From the NCBI GenBank assembly GCA_010405405.1, contig MU004240.1, positions 326,217-390,216 on the forward strand: a stretch of 64,000 nt of DNA, given 5' to 3'. Source of the DNA: Microthyrium microscopicum (taxonomy: Eukaryota > Ascomycota > Dothideomycetes > Microthyriales > Microthyriaceae). A program made the translations under genes and the position numbers. Positions 56,048-64,000 of the stretch are shown here, in pieces (positions within the stretch are counted from its first letter, which is position 1; each line of letters opens with the position of its first letter). The notes beneath the pieces are model-generated. The model had not been told where the DNA came from. It was given only the letters and a program-made list of their open reading frames with translations, and ran no database searches.

Positions 56048-57001
56048 GGTGCGGAAAGCTAACACTTAAACAAAAACACTGCAATCGTATCTAGAATTGG
56101 TCGATTACGATCTTGAAAGCTTGGAACCGAAAGAATCATGTGTATAGAGATCCAAATATCACGATGTTAGTTGCCACGAACTTCTTCTGTGACCAAACTG
56201 TGACTCAAGGTAGAGGGGCCACTTGATTGGCGATAGCAGACCGCATCCGCTTCAATTTTGGTACTCGAGCTAATACATGTATGTACAGGGATCCATTTCT
56301 GCACTTGACAGTCATGACGCAAAATAAGCGTTGATGTTGACAATATGGGCAGATAGTCCAGTGATCAAAGGCCAAGAATGTAGCATGACCTGATTGATAG
56401 CTGGGCACTCACTGAACTTGTATAACCCGTATTCAAGGATTCAATGTTTGAAAATGGCATGAATCAAGAAAGATCGAATTCTAGGTAGCTCTAGAGTAGA
56501 AGTTGCATTTAAGCTTCAAGATCTACCCGTTAACGCTCACCGCTCAATACCCCTCCTACGTTACGTGTCTATCTATAAGAAACTTAACTAATCATGATAA
56601 AGCTATCTCGAACACTACTTGACGGTAATCACCAATACTGCGGGTGTCTCATATGCTCTATCATGTATGACCACGACATCAGTCTTCCTTTGGTATACAG
56701 GTAATCCTCCACCCAGCATAGAACGCGACAGCTGGAAAGATTCATGACTATGTCTGAGCTTCATATTACAACGTAATTGAAGTTGTAGAACTCTTTTATA
56801 ACTAAGTACGATTTTTAGGGAAAAGGAATCCAAAGCATTTTGGTTAACAATCCTTCTTTCTCTAAATGGCACAGCACCATCGTTTAGTATATCCCCACGA
56901 ACGAGGCTAGACCGCCATAACATCTACTAGAATTCATATGAATTGCATTGATACAGTTACAAAAACCGACTCCATCTGAAAGCACGGGACTAATCTGTTC
57001 C
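56048..57001. other. Intergenic, 0.95 kb
   Basis: Promoter of the MFS gene and 3' flank of the epoxide hydrolase gene. No gene seen; the 102-aa minus-strand frame 56615-56923 is not convincing. Confidence 0.5.
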
Positions 57002-58174
57002 CTAGCCTGTTAGCTGTGCCTTACGCAAGGGGCGAACAAAGGAGCGAATGTCTTCAGCCATAAGCTTCGGTTCCTCAGCCGCTCCGAAATGCCCACCACT
57101 TGGAAACACAGTCCATTGGCGCAAATCACTATGCGCCGCAACAATCGAGCGCGGCTTGTACATGAGATCCTTGGGCATGATAGCCACAGCAGTCGGGACA
57201 CTGATCTCAGGCTTTACATCGTTGACCAGCGCCATGGGCATGTGGAATCCAGAAGCTCGGCAGAACAGCTGTGATCCAATGAAACTATTGGTGAACCAGT
57301 ACAGAGAAAGATGTGTAAGCAGCGTGTCTTTGTCGAACTTGGTCTCTACATCTCCATGGCAATCGCTCCAACTGCGGCGACGAAGCAGCATCCATGCGGC
57401 TAGGCCCACAGGACTATCGTGCATCGCCCACGCGAGGGTCTGCGGGTCAAAAGTATTGATCAAGACGTGGAAAAAAGCTCCTGGTCCTCTGTCTTGCCCT
57501 TGAACCAGAGCGCTCTCTTCAGGCGTGAGATCGGCCATCCCAGCCTCATGAGGCACTCCTGGTAGAATGGGAAAGCTTAAATGGACACCCATGCCTGACT
57601 CTGGGTGCGCATGTCCAAGTCTTGAGCTCACAAATGCTCCAGCATCACCTCCATGTGTGACGAATTTCTCATAGCCTAATCCGTGCATCAGCTTGACCCA
57701 GAGATCGGCTGTTTCGGCATAACCAACAATTTGTTGGGGCATAGGCTCCGAGAAGATGAATCCTGGAAGCGAAGGAACGATAACATCGAATGAATCTTTG
57801 GGATCACCTCCATATGCAGCAGGATCGGCCAGCGTCATGATGATGTCTTTGAAGTCCCAAAAGGTCCATGGCCATCCGTGGTTAAGTATGATGGGGACGG
57901 GGTTGGGTCCTTTGCCGCGCACATGAATGAAATGGATGGGCACTCCATCAATCTCTGTGCGGAACTGTGGGAACTGGTTGATGCGCGCTTCTTGTGCACG
58001 CCAATCGAAACCGTCTTTCCAGTAATTCAAAAGCTCACGTAAATACGTGCCGTTGACACCGTAGGACCAGTCGTCATTGTTAGGCTCGGGTGCCCAGCGA
58101 GTGTTGGCCAGGCGTGTGCGAAGGGCTTCTATCTCGCCTTGAGGGATGTTGACCTGAAAAGGCTCAATCTTCAT
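57002..58174 (-). CDS. Epoxide hydrolase, EHN-domain alpha/beta hydrolase
   Basis: Microsomal-type epoxide hydrolase, 390 aa, no intron. Start at MKIEPFQVNIPQGE; the longer frame starts with TTG. The N-terminal EHN domain is clear (IPQGEIEALRTRLANTRWAPE, WSYGVNGTYLRELLNYWKDGFDWRAQEARINQFPQFRTEIDGVPIHFIHVRG in pieces). Oxyanion motif HGWPWTFWDF, nucleophile Asp in THGGDAGAFVSSRLG, catalytic His in FPSGGHFGAAEEPKLMAEDI. The nucleophile motif reads GGDAG where most family members have GGDWG. Two Tyr residues of the lid cannot be placed by eye. Usual role is epoxide detoxification or a tailoring step. Confidence 0.88.
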   Translation of the reverse strand: MKIEPFQVNIPQGEIEALRTRLANTRWAPEPNNDDWSYGVNGTYLRELLNYWKDGFDWRAQEARINQFPQFRTEIDGVPIHFIHVRGKGPNPVPIILNHGWPWTFWDFKDIIMTLADPAAYGGDPKDSFDVIVPSLPGFIFSEPMPQQIVGYAETADLWVKLMHGLGYEKFVTHGGDAGAFVSSRLGHAHPESGMGVHLSFPILPGVPHEAGMADLTPEESALVQGQDRGPGAFFHVLINTFDPQTLAWAMHDSPVGLAAWMLLRRRSWSDCHGDVETKFDKDTLLTHLSLYWFTNSFIGSQLFCRASGFHMPMALVNDVKPEISVPTAVAIMPKDLMYKPRSIVAAHSDLRQWTVFPSGGHFGAAEEPKLMAEDIRSFVRPLRKAQLTG

Positions 58175-59783
58175 GGTGGATAATTGCTGAATGTCCCTCA
58201 AGCTGTCTGGACTTCTGCGATGAGGCTGTAGAGTTATAGGTTCGAATCGGGGTAATGTTTACTTTAGGCTCGACTTGTACAAGAGTTCGAAGCGATGAGA
58301 TATGAATAGACCAAAGTTTTACACACCTGGCTGGAAGGATAAAAAAAGGAGAAGAGCATTTGGCATTCGCTGGATGCTTGGGATCATTGTAACTTACTTG
58401 ATATGCATCCAACTTATACACGGTGATAATGGTAGGCACCTTTCAAAACCTCTGGCACGTTATCTGAATCCTGAATCAAGGAAGGTTCAGGAATACTTTG
58501 GAAGCTTCGAGATTGCCATATGCCTTAGTTGTCTGTGCTCAGAGACTCAGAGCACAAGAGTGGATTTAGAACTTTGAAGAACTTCGCAGATTGAGATTGC
58601 CATTGAAAGGTCAGGATTGATCTCAATGCCCCTTTGAGAAATATATTAACTCGTTACGACTCATTGTAAGCTGATCTCGGTAGTCTTACAGTCCAGAAAC
58701 AAATGGAAAGCTAGGAAATCTGGACAATAGTGTTATGTTCCAACTGGACGAAGGTGAGGGTGGGAGATTCAATGTTGAAAGGTGCCTAAAAGATGAGACA
58801 CGTGATTGCAGAGCGACCAAAACATAGAATTCAGGGGCAGATATTGACCATAATCGGGACGCTTGGACAAATATGTTCTCCTCCGCTTTGATTATGGGGA
58901 ATGCGACGAGTTAATACGGTGTTGTACAAACATAATAATGTGGCTCTTCTTACCTGGCTGAACGGGACATCTCGTAGACCTTGGCATCACAATAACTAAG
59001 AGTATCACGAACTGGTGAAACGAAGCGGAGAGACGTCTTACGTATGCCAAGAACTAGAGTCTGACGTGAGATCATAGTCTCTCTGAGCTGTTACATAAGT
59101 CTGTGTAAACTGTTTGAAGGAGGGCTACGCCGTGGTCTATGGCGGACAGACATTGCGTGGATTCACACCCCGAGCTTCAACAGATGCAATGATCTTGCTG
59201 GAACAGAAGACATCTGTGACCATCATGGAACGGCTTATACTCTTGTCACAGTAAAAAAATGTGCAGTTATATAACCTTGTCAATGGGAGAACGCTTGGAA
59301 CATGGGATGCACTTTACGGATGAGATGAGCATTATCATGTATGAAGGATTGGCATGATATTGACCTCGGGATCAGTCATAGTGACCAGATAGAAAGAAGG
59401 CTAAGTCTGCTGTCGGAAAGGGTGATGACTCCATTAGACTGATCTCAAGAACATTTGATAAATGATATATGCTGATTAGGACTAAGCAAGGCCATCTATA
59501 AGTTGATACAAACGCTGGGCACTTGTACTGCAGCTAAATGATCGCCGATAATTCAACTAGTGTGAAAGAATACAATCATTCAAACTAATTTTGGTTACAA
59601 AACTTCAACAGATGTCGTTCAAGTGCTCATCTATCCATAATGATCTAGGGATATCTATCGCGTGTTCGATACAATCAATGGCGAATCTTCAGTCACTCTG
59701 CATAACGTTAACTTTTTGGCTTCTGATACTTTATAATATCTCTCCGTTTTCCTAACAGGTAGGTCCAATGTCTTTTCCTGCCT
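58175..59783. other. Intergenic, 1.6 kb
   Basis: No gene. A tRNA-like B-box string (GGTTCGAATC) near 58240 has no matching A-box or acceptor stem. Contains the epoxide hydrolase promoter. Confidence 0.5.
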
Positions 59784-60776
59784 CTACTGAGCTGTCTGCT
59801 TTTTGATCATGGCCGCCACAATCTCCTCCTGTGTCGTCAACTCCACCGGCGGAAGCAATTCATTATCCCTCTTCTCATACAACGTCCTCCCAGAAGCCCA
59901 AATACGCCTCAACGTAAGCGCACCTGCCATCGGTTTCTTCTCCGCATACAACTCCTTCTCCAGCGCCTTCATCTCCTCCACCGACGTATACGTGACCTCC
60001 CATTTCGCTCCCGTCTGCTTCTCAAACTCCGCCAACAACTCCTTCGGCGTCGTCGTAAATGAATTCACACGCAGCGGACGCTCTTTACCCACCTCCGGTC
60101 TCTGCACCGAAGCCGCCAACAGCTTCCCCACACTAAAAACACCCGTTAGCATCACAACCTTCCAGGACACAGCAGATGATACTTACTCAACCATACTAGT
60201 CAAGCTAACCTTTCCACTACCATCACCTTCCAAAGTCGCCGTCTTCGCAACAGCATCATACCCACCCGCCCTTAAATCCCCACCAGCTTTAAGCCCAATA
60301 AACGTATCCGCATACGGCCCCGTCACCAAATACCGCACCTGCAGCCTCTTCACATTCTCCCTCACATACTTCCTCACCCGCAACTTCGCCTGATGCGTCG
60401 GCTCATCTCTACTCGTCTCATCATATTCGATATCAGTCCCAAACTCACTCGGCCAAAACCACTTGACATTCAGCGTCCGCTCAGCGATTTCCAAAAGCTG
60501 GATCTGCAGATCTATCCCCGGTCGTCCGAGCGCGCAGACAATCGTGTCGATTCCTTGGAATGCGCGTTCAATGTCGGTGGCGGATGTGACATCGGCGACG
60601 ACGATTTTGATTCCTTGGGCCGCGAGGTTGTCGAGGATGGGCTTTTTGGAGACGGAGGAGGCGGATGAGGTTAGGATGCTGAGGGAGAAGTCGCCTGTGG
60701 CTTGGAGGCTGGTGGTGATGGGTTGGCCGATTAGGCCGGTTGCGCCGATGATGAGGATGTGTTTGGGGGTGGACAT
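59784..60776 (-). CDS. NmrA-like / isoflavone-reductase-like oxidoreductase
   Basis: Atypical SDR with NAD(P)-binding fold, 312 aa. Exons (minus): 60776-60187 and 60132-59784. Cofactor loop HILIIGATGLIGQPIT, then VVADVTSATDIERAFQGIDTIVCALG and KWFWPSEFGTDIEY, which fit the NmrA/PCBER group, with Lys in THQAKLRVRKYVRE as the possible catalytic residue. The 54-nt intron joins TSMVD to VGKLLAAS. The C-terminal half (NSFTTTPKELLAEFEKQTGAKWEVTYTS) is typical. Members are either reductases or redox sensors regulating transcription; which applies here is unknown. The codons of the second exon are unusually C-rich. Confidence 0.85.
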
Positions 60777-62277
60777 TACTGTGGATGGTTGGCAGATTCT
60801 AGGGGGTAAATTTCTGATTCCTGGCTCTGTGGCGGGATGTTGTTCTTGGCGGATGTTGATATTGGATAAGAGACGTTGGATTTTGCTAAGGTTGGTGAGA
60901 TATGGTCACTGGTAAGGTCGAGGGGGATGGCGAGACCGAGGTTACAGGTTATGTACCGTAGCTTATCTTCTTTGTGCAGGTTTAGCTAAAATATTGAGAA
61001 AGGGACTCAATACTGTAGAGATATATCACCAATCACAATCATAGAAGGAGCTTTCATATATGAGGAAAAGGGATCATTAGCTTACAAGAAAGCTTCACAC
61101 AATTAGTAAGCCTCAAAGTTGAAGTCTTAAATAGGATTAGCTAAACTTGTATAAAGAAGATAAGCTACGGTATGAGATTGCGTGGATCTCCGTTGAAATG
61201 TTAGTAGGTATCCCAATATTGACGAGATGGAGAAATCTGAGAGTAAGGAAAACGTTGTTTGCGAAGTCAGAGTGAGAAAGTGAGATTGCGATCCATTCCA
61301 TTGGGATTTTGGTTTCTCAATTGGCACGAATCATGATGATCCTAGATATCATTCGGACATGATTAACGCAAAGACTACCGTAGTAACAAGATTATGTACA
61401 CCGTTAAAGGATCAGTTATATTGCTCAGAGATAGTATGTATAGACATTCGTCATAAGTTCACGTCAAACTGTTAGAGAAATGATGCGTCAGTACACAATA
61501 GACTCTAGATGGAATTCCCTATAAACTTCGATTGATGGTGTCACGGACTGGATGTCAGAGCATTATCTAAACGCATTGAAAATGAAAACTACCATCTACG
61601 GGAATAACCATCTTGTCAGCAGAGCAAGGATGTACCACCAGATGCCAGGAACACAAAAACGGAATGTCGGTAGATGGGCCAAGCCCAAGGCGAAGGCAGT
61701 CATCTTGCATACTTAGATGTCAGTATTTTCATATTGATTCATGTACTACTACTACCAGTCTTGGAAGTGTTCGACATGTAGACTAATAATGTCGGCATTG
61801 AAAAGTTTGCATGATGCTTCGTGCAAGAGCAATGAATATAGCTTATTAGTCTTACTTGAATATATATTCCATATCTGACTTATCGACTAGGTGTTGTGAT
61901 AAGCTGCCAAGGAGATGTTAAACTTCCAAGCATATGAGCAAAGTCAAATCGTAATCTGTAGCATGAACACCCTTCTCCAGTCCATTGCCATGGATCTTCG
62001 CCTAGAACAGCTAATACAAAACAAAAAAGACCTTGAGTATATACCCACGCGACCACAGAATGATACAGAAAACAGTCGTGACCATAAGATGGAAGAATGA
62101 TCACAAATTCGATAGTAACGCTAACTGCCACACCCTGTTCCTCGATTCATTACAGCCAATTGTATCGGTGTCGCATGTTGACATCCCTGGACAATTCCTT
62201 CTAAGAATTGCTATCATCAGTGGTATTGCCAACTGGTTCTGGAGTCCGAGTTTAGAGAGTGATCCGGAAAAACACAA
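60777..62277. other. Intergenic, 1.5 kb
   Basis: No supported gene. Promoter side of the NmrA-like gene and 3' flank of the bZIP gene; A+T-rich, no clear repeat. Confidence 0.5.
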
Positions 62278-63318
62278 TCAGGCGAGCTCACCATCATCGA
62301 CCTTATCGACTCCTTCGTTTTCGCCCTGGCCAATCTCGGTTGCCTGTTGAGCAGCTTCTATAGCAGCAGCTTGGAGTTGATTTTCAATGTTGTTCATATT
62401 GTTCATCTGGTTCAGACTCTCTGCTGATTGCTCTGCCGCGGCGGCCGCAGCTGCAGCTGCAGCCGCCGCCGCCGTAACTCGTTGAGATGGCCGCGAGAGA
62501 TCCACAGGCGCCGGAGGGAATTCGCCATGTCCAGACTCGAGAAGTCTAGATTGTAGCGTTATGATGTACTCGCGTAATACCAAGTTCTCATTCTCGAGGT
62601 TCTTATAGCTCGTCGCCATGGCCTCATAGTTTGCAACTTGAGTTTTCAGTGAGTTGATGTATTGTTCTTTGCGCTGTCGAAAGGCGCGCTGTGGTTTGTG
62701 TTAGACATGTAATCGATTGATGCCGCGACTTCCGGAGAGGAAATTCGAGGTCGTGAGCGAGCAGTGATAGAAAAAGACTTACTTGCGCAGCACGATTTTG
62801 AGCAGCTCGTTTACTAGTTGAAAGTTCGCGACGACCCTTTCGAACATCTGGGTTCTGTGGCTCCATGCCCGGGGTAATCGGACTCGTGGAGAAGGGCGAA
62901 GGCGCAATCTGTGGATCAATGTGGTGATGCGCTTCGTGTGTTGGAGTTGCTTGAAGCTCTACACCAGAGGTAGTAGCAGCCTGCTGGGCAGCGAGAAGAT
63001 GATCTCTTAAACCTTGATAATATGATCATTAGTAACAAAACATTTCCAAGAATATGGTATATAAGGCCTGCATAATACAGATCCCAAGATGATTTCAAGG
63101 AAAGGGTGGTGAGCAAAGGCAATAAAAAGCGGACTAGTGAGATCCAGCCGCGCTGTACGGAGGACGGTTGGATGCATGCTTTCCCCGGGATTACTACTCA
63201 CTCATTGCTGCGGAGGTTTCCTGGTGGGCGGAGGCGTTAGTCAGATTAATGGCAAAACAGCTCAGACGATAGTAGCTTGCATTACCTCGATTGGGGTGGG
63301 CCGAAGGGTGGTATACAT
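62278..63318 (-). CDS. kapC: KapC-like bZIP transcription factor
   Basis: Nuclear bZIP regulator of the AP-1-like group, similar to Aspergillus KapC. Exons (minus): 63318-63286, 63220-63202, 63012-62783, 62688-62278; 230 aa as modelled. The basic region spans the third junction: RRELSTSKRAAQNRAAQ joined to RAFRQRKEQYINSL. The zipper follows (LKTQVANYEAMATSYKNLENENLVLREYIITLQSRLLES). After it come VDLSRPSQR, a poly-alanine run, and a Gln/Asn-rich acidic tail. The first two exons are short (MYTTLRPTPIE and ETSAAMS); their splice motifs are in phase but the real start may be the second ATG (MSLRDHLLAAQ) or an unseen upstream exon. Pfam-level identity of the bZIP is secure; the gene name is by similarity. 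Confidence 0.83.
62434..62474. repeat. GC-rich trinucleotide run coding poly-alanine in the bZIP gene
   Basis: GCN-type triplets on the minus strand encode about 14 consecutive alanines; length polymorphism between strains is plausible. Confidence 0.8.
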
Positions 63319-64000
63319 TTCACGGCAGGCTGGGCTGCTGCGATGACCTCGGGGTCCTGAGGACAGTGAAGGTCAGCATCATTTCCACACAGAATGAATA
63401 AATTAGAAAGCCCAAAGCTCATAGACTTGCACGATGTGCAGGACCAACGTAGTCATGAGCGAGAATAGAAGTTGTCAGGGCAGCTCAGTAGATGATGGGC
63501 AGTCAACAGGCGTGGTTCGCATAGCTGGTGAGGGCGATGGACGAGTAAGAGAATGATGACTTACCAGTACTCTAAGAGGTGTTGGTAACGTTTGACTAAG
63601 GCTCAGGACGCGGGAAATGGGTTATCTAAGTAAGATCGGGTTTTTGGCTGCAGACGTTAAAATGGGCACGAGGGTCCTCGGAGGCTGGGCGCGCTAAGAG
63701 ATCGGGTAATCTTCGGTCCAGGTAAAGGTCGCCGCTCAGCAAGGCTCCTGCCCAATGATAGCAGTCAAGTATCAGCCTTGAAACTACACAGACCGTAACT
63801 TTGGTAGACCGTAGAGAGCTTGTTGAGATTCCGTTCCGTAACTTTGGTTGCACTTTCTCCGCTTGTAATCGGCTCTTTCCGCCGCTGAAATCAGCATCAA
63901 TATCTACCAACACCAACACATGGATACCGCCCCCATACAGTAATTCCCCAATATCGACATCAAGAACCTGTGCACCACATCTATTACAGTAGCTGTGCCA
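63319..64000. other. Window end, upstream of bZIP gene
   Basis: No gene can be supported. Short open frames (minus 63626-63919, plus 63801-63992) lack domains. It may contain further 5' exons or leader of the bZIP gene. Confidence 0.45.

Noticed and set aside
58236-58256. GGTTCGAATC string resembling a tRNA B-box
   Set aside because: No A-box, anticodon arm or acceptor stem at the right distances.
63626-63919. 97-aa minus-strand open frame at the window end
   Set aside because: No domain and no clear link by splicing to the bZIP gene.

Overview
The window is nuclear DNA from a filamentous ascomycete (Pezizomycotina). Genes carry short introns of about 48-75 nt with GTAAGT/GTATGT-like donors. 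Recognisable ascomycete genes include a Sch9-type AGC kinase, Rsc7, KapC-type bZIP, Hri1, Oms1, an AA9 LPMO and TBP. One transposon has the A+T-saturated interior expected of repeat-induced point mutation (RIP), which points to Pezizomycotina. I cannot name the species; a Dothideomycete-like fungus is a guess. No rRNA, tRNA or CRISPR was recognised.

Layout. 0-5 kb: a fold-back inverted repeat, then the Sch9-type kinase (minus). 6.6-11.7 kb: Rsc7-like chromatin-remodelling subunit and a Frizzled/Smoothened-like seven-helix receptor (both plus), then a GNAT acetyltransferase (minus). 13-19 kb: two tandem DUF3605 (GlcNAc-induced protein) paralogues (plus), Hri1 (minus), and an F-box protein with a cysteine-rich C-terminus (minus) whose 3' end has a stop codon that coincides with a possible splice acceptor. 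20.9-25.6 kb: a long Ufd1-type protein with zinc fingers, a small TIR element, and an AA9 LPMO with a 15-nt exon. 26-37 kb: an Ayr1-like reductase, another F-box protein, a cytochrome P450, a broken FAD monooxygenase, a DUF1989 protein and a DUF2235 hydrolase. 37.6-40.4 kb: a 2.72-kb Mutator-like transposon with about 160-bp terminal repeats and a perfect 10-bp target duplication. 41-51 kb: a GDS1-type winged-helix protein, a gene-poor stretch holding a 47-bp perfect inverted repeat, Oms1-like methyltransferase, a sarcosine/fructosyl-amine oxidase-like flavoprotein and TBP. 54-63 kb: an MFS transporter, an epoxide hydrolase, an NmrA-like oxidoreductase and a KapC-like bZIP factor, all minus.

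Function. Core housekeeping and regulation (Sch9 kinase, Rsc7, TBP, Ufd1, Hri1, Oms1) is interspersed with accessory metabolic genes (LPMO, P450, monooxygenase pseudogene, DUF1989, epoxide hydrolase, MFS, NmrA-like). The P450/monooxygenase/DUF1989 group at 29.8-34.9 kb looks like a small or decaying oxidative locus. I saw no polyketide synthase, NRPS or terpene synthase, so a secondary-metabolite cluster is not established. Exon joins were worked out by hand from splice motifs and codon phase; every join listed keeps the reading frame.
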